In this document: piece by piece, positions 1 through 5,998 of the stretch | How the letters are laid out: each line of letters opens with the position of its first letter | Numbering within the stretch: position 1 is the first letter of the stretch | Assembly (NCBI GenBank): GCA_024636395.1 | Contig: JAGXHD010000165.1 | Coordinates: 1-5,998, forward strand | Source of the DNA: Sulfitobacter sp. | Lineage (GTDB): Bacteria > Pseudomonadota > Alphaproteobacteria > Rhodobacterales > Rhodobacteraceae | Length of the DNA: 5,998 nt | Direction: 5' to 3' | Made by a program: the position numbers and the translations under genes | Notes under the pieces: generated by a model | Told to the model about the DNA's origin: nothing | What the model saw: the letters and a program-made list of their open reading frames with translations, nothing else | Databases searched by the model: none

Positions 1-127
1 CAAAGTGCGCTGTATAACTCTAGCGCGCCCCGCCACCAATACCTCTGAATTTCTCTTCGCTTCCAGTAACCAGCGTCTCCGCTCCGTCCCTTCCGCTGCC
101 CCGTAGTGCATCGCTGCGCCTCCGGTA
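1..127 (-). other. Non-coding stretch, possible stable-RNA (rRNA-type) leader
   Basis: No ORF with a credible start or ribosome-binding site covers this stretch on either strand. Read on the minus strand it lies just downstream of a candidate promoter (134-162) and runs off the left edge, ending in GCGCACTTTG. That ending loosely resembles the boxA-like CTTTG element of alphaproteobacterial rRNA leaders. The overall feel (GGCGCAGCGATGC near the start, then purine-rich GAAGCGAAGAGAAATTCAG) is what I associate with leaders ahead of 16S rRNA in Rhodobacterales. This rests on remembered character, not on an alignment. It could equally be an ordinary untranslated region. The mature RNA, if any, lies outside the window. 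Confidence 0.35.
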
Positions 128-133
128 AAGGGG

Positions 134-209
134 GTTCTAGATAGAGTGCGCCTGACCCGCAACCCCTTTTTTCACCGAATTCCACTTTTTTGCATATTTT
201 CTGTTTTTT
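134..209 (-). promoter_or_regulatory. Candidate strong promoter with upstream A-tracts
   Basis: On the minus strand TTGCGG (162-157) is followed after 17 nt by TAGAAC (139-134). This is a 3/6 and 4/6 fit to sigma-70 boxes and predicts a start near 127. Immediately upstream are runs of A on the minus strand at 167-172, 186-191, 197-200 and 204-209. They are spaced at about one or two helical turns, as expected for a curved UP-element-like region. Box quality is only moderate; the combination with the A-tracts is what suggests a stable-RNA promoter. An alternative reading is that 127-136 and 161-170 form a 10-bp stem (one G-T pair) followed on the plus strand by six Ts, which looks like a plus-strand terminator. 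However, its 24-nt loop is long and no plus-strand gene precedes it. Confidence 0.35.
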
Positions 210-303
210 ACGGAAATTCAACAGCTTAGCGTGGTATGATTGCGCTAGAAGCCACTGGGGCGCAGTATTGTTGCGCAGCCCTAGCGTCAACCTTCAGAAG
301 CTC

Positions 304-340
304 AGATCCACATTTGGTGTTGTCCACAGACTTACCCACA
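304..340 (-). promoter_or_regulatory. Three tandem DnaA-box-like 9-mers
   Basis: On the minus strand, in order, are TGTGGGTAA (340-332), TGTGGACAA (328-320) and TGTGGATCT (312-304). The first two each differ by one base from the DnaA consensus TGTGGATAA. The third keeps the TGTGGAT core but differs in the last two bases. All three have the same orientation, with starts 12 and 16 bp apart. They lie in the non-coding region just past the msrQ stop and about 95 bp upstream of the A-tracts. DnaA binding is inferred from the motifs only. Confidence 0.45.
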
Positions 341-370
341 ATCCAGCTGCGTTCAGGCCGCAGATCACCC

Positions 371-474
371 GATTCAGGCGACTCGCTTCGCCCATTTGCT
401 GATGGCCTTTGCGACTCGCAGGCCCAACAGCGCCAGAATCGCTCCCATATAGAGGAGAGGCTCAATCTGGATTC
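371..474. other. Cluster of five GANTC (CcrM-type methylation) sites
   Basis: GANTC occurs at 371 (GATTC), 380 (GACTC), 413 (GACTC), 436 (GAATC) and 470 (GATTC). A read-through of the remaining 5.9 kb found only three others, near 1340, 2201 and 5181. The cluster covers the last codons of msrQ and its stop. Two sites arise because the peptide Arg-Val-Ala is twice encoded as CGA-GTC-GC, using the less usual CGA arginine codon. In alphaproteobacteria GANTC is the target of the cell-cycle methyltransferase CcrM, and such sites are often concentrated near cell-cycle-controlled promoters and origins. The site positions are certain; a function is inference. Confidence 0.5.
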
Positions 475-997
475 CCTTGACCAGCCACAGAAAATGAACG
501 CCACCAAGCAGAACCGCCAGATAGGTGAGTTTGTGCAGTTTCCGCCAAGCGCCCGCTCCCATCTTGCGCACCGATTGATTATTGGACGTGATCGCCAGAG
601 GCAGAAGAGCGATGAACCCCGCCATGCCTACCGTAATATAGGGCCGCTTCCAGATATCAGCCCACATCTGGCTCCACAGCAGGCTCATATCGAGCACCAC
701 CCAGACGGTAAGATGCAGTGCAACATAGGTAAACGCGAGAACACCCAGCGCCCGCCGGAACTTCATCAGGTTGATACCTACGTACTCGCGCAGCGGTGTG
801 ACGCACAGACCCGCCACCAGAAGCTGCAATGCAATGATGCCGAGCTCATGCTCCAGCGTCTTGATCGGCTCCGCGCCCAACGCGCCGGTTTGCGCCAGAT
901 AGAGAAGGTAGGGGACCGGCAGCAACAGGACACTATATACAACCCATGTCGGCACGGGGCGCAGCAAGCTGTTGATCCGGTCGAACACGGCAGACAT
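374..997 (-). CDS. msrQ: MsrQ, haem-binding membrane subunit of the periplasmic methionine sulfoxide reductase
   Basis: This is a 207-aa integral membrane protein of the ferric-reductase-like transmembrane family (formerly YedZ). It passes electrons from the quinone pool or a cytoplasmic flavin reductase to MsrP for repair of oxidised periplasmic methionines. Hydrophobic segments lie at about residues 17-35, 52-66, 84-102, 120-136, 156-172 and 178-195. His95, His155 and His168 are placed like the haem-ligand histidines of E. coli MsrQ (91, 151, 164), and length matches the family. The ATG is certain: a TGA stop sits directly upstream in frame, and AAGGAA lies six to seven bases ahead. It is transcribed after msrP in the same direction, but across an unusually long 125-bp gap that holds a stem-loop, so it may be partly uncoupled from msrP. 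No clear terminator follows the stop. Confidence 0.93.
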   Translation of the reverse strand: MSAVFDRINSLLRPVPTWVVYSVLLLPVPYLLYLAQTGALGAEPIKTLEHELGIIALQLLVAGLCVTPLREYVGINLMKFRRALGVLAFTYVALHLTVWVVLDMSLLWSQMWADIWKRPYITVGMAGFIALLPLAITSNNQSVRKMGAGAWRKLHKLTYLAVLLGGVHFLWLVKGIQIEPLLYMGAILALLGLRVAKAISKWAKRVA

Positions 998-1074
998 TCA
1001 GAGTTCCTTTAAGATGTTCGGAGGGCAATCAATCGGTACCTATCTCACGAAATAGTATCGCGGGATCCTCAGGG

Positions 1075-1108
1075 GAGTGGGCCATTCTCTCAGGTAACTG
1101 GCCCACTC
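1075..1108 (-). repeat. Perfect 10-bp inverted repeat in the msrP-msrQ gap
   Basis: GAGTGGGCCA (1075-1084) and TGGCCCACTC (1099-1108) are perfect inverted copies around a 14-nt loop. In msrP-msrQ mRNA this would form a GC-rich hairpin starting 14 nt past the msrP stop and about 77 nt before the msrQ start. No run of Us follows on the minus strand, so it is not a standard intrinsic terminator. A role in mRNA 3'-end protection, processing or partial attenuation between the two genes is more plausible, though unproven. A protein-binding dyad is also possible. Confidence 0.7.
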
Positions 1109-1122
1109 TCGGTATCTGACCT

Positions 1123-2034
1123 TCAGATGTCCTTGGTCAGATCCATTCCGGCATAAAGCTCGCCCACTTCATCGGCGTAGCCGTTCATCATCAGCGTAGG
1201 GATGCGTTTCGAGAAAAGCCCCCCGCCGATAACCCTCTCGGACGCCTGGCTCCACCGCGGATGGTCCACTTCAGGGTTCACATTACTATAGAACCCGTAT
1301 TCGCGTGGGTTCGCCTTATTCCAGCTCGTGGGCGGCTCTGAATCGGTCAGCGTGATCCGTACGATCGACTTGATCGATTTGTAGCCGTATTTCCAAGGTA
1401 CGACCAAACGCAGGGGCGCACCGTTCTGATTGGGAATGTCCCTCCCGTAGATCCCTGTCGCCATTATCGTCAGCGGATGAACCGCCTCATCGAGACGCAG
1501 GCCTTCGACATAGGGCCACTCCAATACAGGATATCTCAATCCGGGCATCTCGTCAGGTCGCATCGCCGTCTCGAAGGCTACATACTTCGCACTTGATTGC
1601 ACCCCTGCCATATCCAGCAGATCGGTCAGCTCGAAGCCGTTCCACGGCACAACCATCGACCAAGCCTCAACACAGCGGAACCGGTAGATGCGCTCCTCGA
1701 TCGTCATGGCGGCCATGATATCCTCGAATGCGTAGTCTCCCGGCTTATCCACCATGCCGTCTATCTTCACCGACCACGGCTGGGTTGTCAGCGCGTCTGC
1801 ATAACGGGCAGGATCATCCTTACCAGTCCCGAACTCGTAATAGTTATTGTAGGATGTAATATCCTCATAGCTGTTGGGAACCAGATCATCGCCAGCCGCA
1901 AAGGCAGAAGTTGCGCCAGCAGTGGCAAGACCGAGCCCCGCAGCAGCTCCTCCCATAAGTTGACGGCGGTTCAGAAACGCCGCCTCATCGGTGACGTGGT
2001 GATCCTTGAGCGTGTTCTTCCAGCGCATGGCCAT
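1123..2034 (-). CDS. msrP: MsrP, Tat-exported molybdopterin methionine sulfoxide reductase
   Basis: This 303-aa protein belongs to the sulfite-oxidase-fold family (formerly YedY). It reduces both stereoisomers of protein-bound methionine sulfoxide in the periplasm, with electrons delivered by MsrQ. The N-terminus has a twin-arginine signal (NRRQLMGG, Arg23-Arg24), a hydrophobic stretch to about residue 42, and an AFA-A type cleavage site near residue 46. Cys121, in YRFRCVEAW, fits the conserved cysteine that ligates the molybdenum. Conserved stretches such as VVPWNGF (128-134), GAPLRLVVPWKYGYKSIK (205-222) and PREYGFYSNVNP (243-254) run to the end, so the gene is intact. The first ATG is chosen because AAGGAG lies eight bases ahead of it; the ATG two codons on would have spacing that is too long. 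A TATAGT box at 2063-2058 could be its -10 element. Confidence 0.95.
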   Translation of the reverse strand: MAMRWKNTLKDHHVTDEAAFLNRRQLMGGAAAGLGLATAGATSAFAAGDDLVPNSYEDITSYNNYYEFGTGKDDPARYADALTTQPWSVKIDGMVDKPGDYAFEDIMAAMTIEERIYRFRCVEAWSMVVPWNGFELTDLLDMAGVQSSAKYVAFETAMRPDEMPGLRYPVLEWPYVEGLRLDEAVHPLTIMATGIYGRDIPNQNGAPLRLVVPWKYGYKSIKSIVRITLTDSEPPTSWNKANPREYGFYSNVNPEVDHPRWSQASERVIGGGLFSKRIPTLMMNGYADEVGELYAGMDLTKDI

Positions 2035-2042
2035 AGCGTGTT

Positions 2043-2063
2043 CTCCTTGTAGGTTCCACTATA
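2043..2063 (-). promoter_or_regulatory. Probable msrP -10 box and ribosome-binding site
   Basis: On the minus strand TATAGT (2063-2058, 5/6 match to TATAAT) precedes AAGGAG (2048-2043), which is eight bases from the msrP ATG. A start about seven bases past the box would give a leader of roughly 17 nt. No good -35 box is seen at 16-18 bp, so an activator or a different sigma factor may be involved. The ribosome-binding site is secure; the promoter is tentative. Confidence 0.4.
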
Positions 2064-2277
2064 CCTAGGAGCGTGATGGCAAAGCACCAAACAATTTCAC
2101 ACCACATTTCACCTGACACACCCGAATGTCATTGCGCAGCGGCCAGATCCTACCGAACAGCGGCAGGACGCTTGGTGTACGCGCCCGCAGTGCACTTTCA
2201 GAGTCGGCCCGCCCGTTTCAGACAGGCAGCGTTTCGCTACGATCGTCGCGCAACAACAGGCAAGACAAAAGGATAAA

Positions 2278-2409
2278 ATGCCGCAGGCAGGGTCAAGTTT
2301 TGAGCAGTTTTCTGCCTCCTATACAACGCCTTGGCAGCTTTCCGCGCGAAATCACGGCCCAACCTGCCCGATGGTGCAATCGGGGCAACAATACCGCGTT
2401 TCAGCGTGA
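2278..2409 (+). CDS. Possible 43-aa small ORF ahead of the FAS1 gene
   Basis: ATG at 2278 is preceded by AAAAGGA (2267-2273) with a four-base gap, and the frame runs 43 codons to TGA at 2407-2409. The peptide starts MPQAGSSFEQ and ends QYRVSA. It has one Cys (residue 30) and no transmembrane or signal segment. I do not recognise it. It ends about 76 bp before the FAS1 start and could be a leader peptide, a small independent protein or a chance ORF. An ORF of this size is common by chance in GC-rich DNA; the ribosome-binding site is the only positive sign. Confidence 0.2.
   Translation: MPQAGSSFEQFSASYTTPWQLSARNHGPTCPMVQSGQQYRVSA
2365..2387 (+). repeat. Bulged hairpin upstream of the FAS1 gene
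   Basis: TGCCCGAT (2365-2372) pairs with ATCGGGGCA (2379-2387) as an 8-bp stem with one bulged G around the loop GGTGCA. It lies about 100 nt ahead of the FAS1 start codon, within the leader if transcription begins at the TATACA box (2320-2325). No T run follows, so it is not a terminator. It may be an mRNA structural element or a chance dyad. Confidence 0.35.
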
Positions 2410-2485
2410 ACCATTTGCACACCGGAGGCGTATTCTTCCCGATGCAGCAGTCAGCATCGCTAAAAAAGAAACAAAGGAGAACACC

Positions 2486-2965
2486 ATGCTTCGCACCACC
2501 GTAATTTCCCTGACAGCCGCCGCAGCCCTTGCAACGTCTGCATTTGCCTCGGACAAACAGGACATCGTGGACACCGCCGCAGCCGCGGGCGACTTCAGCA
2601 CATTGCTCGCCGCAGCAGAGGCCGCAGGTCTGGTTGAAACGCTGAAAGGGGATGGCCCGTTCACCGTATTCGCGCCCACCGATGCAGCCTTCGCTGCTCT
2701 TCCAGAAGGCACAGTTGACGACCTGCTCTTGCCCGAAAACCAAGAAATGCTTGCGTCGATCCTGACGTACCACGTCATCCCCGGCAAAATCATGTCGACT
2801 GACCTGTCCGACGACATGGAAGCCGAGACAGTTAACGGCGACACAGTGATGATTGATCTCGACAACGGTGTGATGGTCGATAACGCAACCGTCACCACAG
2901 CAGACATCGAAGCATCCAATGGCGTCATTCACGTCATCGATGCAGTGATTATGCCAAATTCCTAA
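2486..2965 (+). CDS. Secreted single-domain fasciclin (FAS1) protein
   Basis: This 159-aa protein has a Sec-type signal peptide (residues 1-21, cleavage after AFA) followed by one FAS1 domain filling the rest. The FAS1 hallmarks are present: the H1 box FTVFAPTDAAF (59-69), the central TYHV (94-97) and the H2 box NGVIHVIDAVIMP (145-157). FAS1 domains act in adhesion or protein interaction; in bacteria such small exported forms are common but their ligands are mostly unknown. The start at 2486 is chosen because AAGGAG lies six bases ahead and a signal peptide begins there, although the frame is open 120 codons further upstream. The mature form has no cysteine but six methionines in 138 residues, which is rich for a periplasmic protein. 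It is transcribed alone, divergent from msrP, and ends in a strong terminator. Confidence 0.92.
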   Translation: MLRTTVISLTAAAALATSAFASDKQDIVDTAAAAGDFSTLLAAAEAAGLVETLKGDGPFTVFAPTDAAFAALPEGTVDDLLLPENQEMLASILTYHVIPGKIMSTDLSDDMEAETVNGDTVMIDLDNGVMVDNATVTTADIEASNGVIHVIDAVIMPNS

Positions 2966-2997
2966 TCTCTCCCCCCTCAGAGATCTAGGATAGAAGG

Positions 2998-3031
2998 AGC
3001 CCGTCGACATTCCGTGTCGGCGGGCTTTTTT
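2998..3031 (+). terminator. Intrinsic terminator of the FAS1 gene
   Basis: AGCCCGTCGACA (2998-3009) pairs with TGTCGGCGGGCT (3015-3026) as a 12-bp stem with one G-T pair around a 5-nt loop, followed by six Ts (3026-3031). It begins 33 nt after the FAS1 stop. No T run exists on the other strand, so it acts only in the plus direction and does not serve the hydrolase gene that ends at 3150. Confidence 0.93.
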
Positions 3032-3149
3032 GCGCGCAGGTCACATCAAAATAATGATCGCACGCAGCAGCGTTACCGCCAAATATGCAGGCAAACATGC
3101 TCTCTTCCGGATACTTCACTCGTCACGGTCTCTGCGACCGCAGACCACC

Positions 3150-4142
3150 CTAGACCTGAGCAGCCGGCACAATCGCTTCGTCGATAAGGCGGATGAGATC
3201 TCCGAAATAGCCCCCACTTCTGGCCGGTAGCGTCGGATCAGAGGTGATCGCGACTGTAAGTGCGAGGCCCGGAACAACACAGATGATCTGGCCGCCGTAT
3301 CCACGGGCCAAAGCGTAGTCGATGGGTCCACCCTCGCGAATAAACCAACCATACCCATAACCCAAACCGGAAAAGACCGAGCGGGTGACCGGTTCAAAAG
3401 ACAATCGCACCCACTCTTCGCTCAAGACCTGGGTGTCACCTATCCGCCCACCATTTCGATACATCTCGCCAAAGCTGATCATTGAAAACAAGGACATCGC
3501 CATTTCGTTACCACCAAGGTACCTGCCTTGCGGATCGCGCGTCCAGGCTGGGATATTGATGCCCAAAGGGTCTCCTAGGCGGCTGCGCGCGAGCGACAGC
3601 AAGCTCTGACCCGATACCTCGGACAAGACAGCTCCGAGGACATGGGTCGTGCCGGTAGAATACAGCATGCGCGTTCCCGGCTCAGTCACCATTGGGCGCG
3701 ACAACGCGTTTGCCACCCAATTGTTGCTGCTGACCCAGCCGCCATAGTTGGCTCCGGACGTCCGTTCAAGTCCCGCTTGCATTGTGACAAGGTTCCCAAT
3801 CGTGATGGCAGCTACTTTCGGATCCGCGTCAGACGGAATGATCTCAGGAGCGACCTCTCCCAGAGTGGCCTCCAAAGATGGGATTTCGTTCAAATCAAGT
3901 GCTGCCCCTGTTAGGGCCGCGATAATCGTCTTCGACACGGATTTAATCGGTACAACCCGATCCAGTGCGGGACCACGAAAACGCTCTGCCAGGACTTGGG
4001 TGCCATCCTGCGTGATCACAATCGCATGGCATTGCTCCAAGGCACGCGCCTGCTGTGCCACATCGTTCCATCCAAGTGTTTGCGCCAGACCGGGCTGGGC
4101 GGCGAATGCAGCAGTCGCCGCGAGAAAAGAGCGTCGTTTCAT
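3150..4142 (-). CDS. Exported serine hydrolase, beta-lactamase/AmpC-like superfamily
   Basis: This 330-aa protein belongs to the penicillin-binding-protein-like serine hydrolases (Beta-lactamase family, COG1680 type). The signal is MKRRSFLAATAAF, Tat-like with twin arginines at 3-4, with likely cleavage after LAQ near residue 21. The active-site SxxK is SVSK (Ser68, Lys71) and the second motif is Tyr161-Ser-Thr, where YxN is usual in class C enzymes. The third is GYGGQ (281-285), replacing the KTG box and typical of esterase, amidase or NylB-like members. It is therefore unlikely to be a true antibiotic beta-lactamase; its substrate cannot be told. The ATG at 4142 is chosen over an in-frame TTG three codons upstream, because the only purine-rich site (GGATAGG, 4159-4153) would abut the TTG but sits about 10 bases from the ATG. 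A weak TTGACG-16-AAGAAT pair (4189-4162) lies just upstream. The gene stands alone, with no clear terminator. Confidence 0.88.
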   Translation of the reverse strand: MKRRSFLAATAAFAAQPGLAQTLGWNDVAQQARALEQCHAIVITQDGTQVLAERFRGPALDRVVPIKSVSKTIIAALTGAALDLNEIPSLEATLGEVAPEIIPSDADPKVAAITIGNLVTMQAGLERTSGANYGGWVSSNNWVANALSRPMVTEPGTRMLYSTGTTHVLGAVLSEVSGQSLLSLARSRLGDPLGINIPAWTRDPQGRYLGGNEMAMSLFSMISFGEMYRNGGRIGDTQVLSEEWVRLSFEPVTRSVFSGLGYGYGWFIREGGPIDYALARGYGGQIICVVPGLALTVAITSDPTLPARSGGYFGDLIRLIDEAIVPAAQV

Positions 4143-4339
4143 GTAAGACAAACCTATCCAAATTCTTTTGCCCTAAGATATTGCGTCAAGACGGCCGGAC
4201 CAATCAGATAACTGTGAGGACGTGCACGGCTTGCTGCGCTGCCCCAGCGATCGGATGGAGAGCGCAAGCACTGCCCAGCAGACATCTTGTAATCTTGGCT
4301 CGAACCCGACCTTCGCTGTACCAACGCCACCCCTTCAAA

Positions 4340-4370
4340 AAACGACCGTTTCTGAAACTACCCGAGGGTA
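4340..4370. promoter_or_regulatory. Pair of short dyads between clpB and the hydrolase gene
   Basis: AAACG-AC-CGTTT (4340-4351) and TACCC-GA-GGGTA (4359-4370) are each 5-bp inverted repeats with a 2-bp spacer. Their centres are 19 bp apart, close to two helical turns. CTGAAA is also repeated on either side of the second dyad (4352-4357 and 4371-4376). They lie just beyond the clpB terminator and about 200 bp upstream of the hydrolase start. Operator function is a guess; the arms are short and could be chance. Confidence 0.2.
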
Positions 4371-4386
4371 CTGAAAGCAAAACATC

Positions 4387-4417
4387 AAAAAGGCCGGAGC
4401 ATCTGCCCCGGCCTTTT
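4387..4417 (-). terminator. Intrinsic terminator of clpB
   Basis: On the minus strand a 13-bp stem with one G-U pair forms between 4417-4405 and 4400-4388 around a 4-nt loop (4404-4401), and the transcript ends in a run of five Us (4391-4387). The stem core is AAAAGGCCGG/CCGGCCTTTT. It begins about 22 nt past the clpB stop. Four Ts also follow the stem on the plus strand, so it could work weakly in both directions, but no plus-strand gene feeds it. Confidence 0.92.
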
Positions 4418-4438
4418 CCATTATCCCTGCCCTATCGG

Positions 4439-5998
<1,560 letters not shown>

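Larger units (their letters stand above)
2035..2485. other. Divergent intergenic region between msrP and the FAS1 gene
   Basis: About 450 bp separates the divergent starts of msrP and the fasciclin gene. The frame of the FAS1 gene happens to stay open back to 2126, but no signal supports translation there. The region holds the likely msrP promoter at its left edge, a TATACA box (2320-2325, plus strand) that could serve the FAS1 gene but lacks a well-spaced -35, a bulged hairpin (2365-2387), and a 43-codon ORF with a ribosome-binding site (2278-2409). Apart from these I see no recognisable RNA, repeat or operator. Confidence 0.6.

Noticed and set aside
347..363. Hairpin CTGCG/CGCAG after msrQ as its terminator
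   Set aside because: Only five base pairs with a 7-nt loop and no U tract on the minus strand.
236..1012. 258-aa plus-strand ORF over msrQ
   Set aside because: It is antisense to msrQ, rich in Arg, Gln and His as expected of a shadow frame, and has no ribosome-binding site.
1085..1098. CTGAGAGA in the msrP-msrQ stem-loop as part of a TPP riboswitch
   Set aside because: The other conserved TPP-riboswitch segments are absent, and the genes have no link to thiamine.
2126..2485. Upstream in-frame extension of the FAS1 protein
   Set aside because: The extension has no family similarity, and would bury a clear signal peptide and the AAGGAG site directly ahead of the ATG at 2486.
3126..3146. GGTCT...AGACC structure as a terminator for the hydrolase gene
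   Set aside because: The stem is short with a bulge or mismatch and no U run follows on the minus strand.
4143..4151. TTG start giving three extra residues on the serine hydrolase
   Set aside because: The purine-rich site would be one base from the TTG; the ATG begins a normal twin-arginine signal peptide.
4297..4311. T-arm-like GGTTCGAGCC on the minus strand, suggesting a tRNA or att remnant
   Set aside because: The flanks do not pair as a T stem, and no acceptor or anticodon arm is found around it.

Overview
The window looks like chromosomal DNA from an alphaproteobacterium of the Rhodobacterales (Roseobacter-type). This is inferred from the moderately GC-rich base composition, from the character of the MsrP/MsrQ, FAS1 and ClpB proteins, and from a cluster of GANTC (CcrM-type) sites. 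No species can be named from the sequence alone.

Five protein genes are well supported. Reading left to right they are msrQ (minus), msrP (minus), a secreted single-domain fasciclin (FAS1) protein (plus), an exported serine hydrolase of the beta-lactamase/AmpC-like superfamily (minus), and the C-terminal 60% of the disaggregase clpB (minus, running off the right edge). msrP and msrQ form the periplasmic methionine-sulfoxide repair pair: a Tat-exported molybdoenzyme plus its haem-binding membrane electron donor. The FAS1 gene diverges from msrP across about 450 bp and ends in a very clear intrinsic terminator. clpB also ends in a clear terminator.

The left 475 bp is the part least explained by protein genes. 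On the minus strand, beyond msrQ, lie five GANTC sites in 104 bp, three tandem DnaA-box-like 9-mers in one orientation, a run of roughly phased A-tracts, a possible sigma-70-type promoter, and about 127 bp of non-coding sequence that resembles a stable-RNA (perhaps rRNA) leader pointing out of the window. This could be an rrn promoter with DnaA/CcrM input, or part of a replication-initiation region. The individual motifs can be read directly; the interpretation is inference.

Other non-coding items are a perfect 10-bp stem-loop in the unusually long msrP-msrQ gap, a bulged hairpin and a possible 43-codon ORF ahead of the FAS1 gene, and two short dyads spaced 19 bp apart between clpB and the hydrolase gene. 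I saw no mobile element, CRISPR array, tRNA or defence system. Apart from the left-end regulatory patch, the region reads as ordinary housekeeping and envelope-stress DNA.
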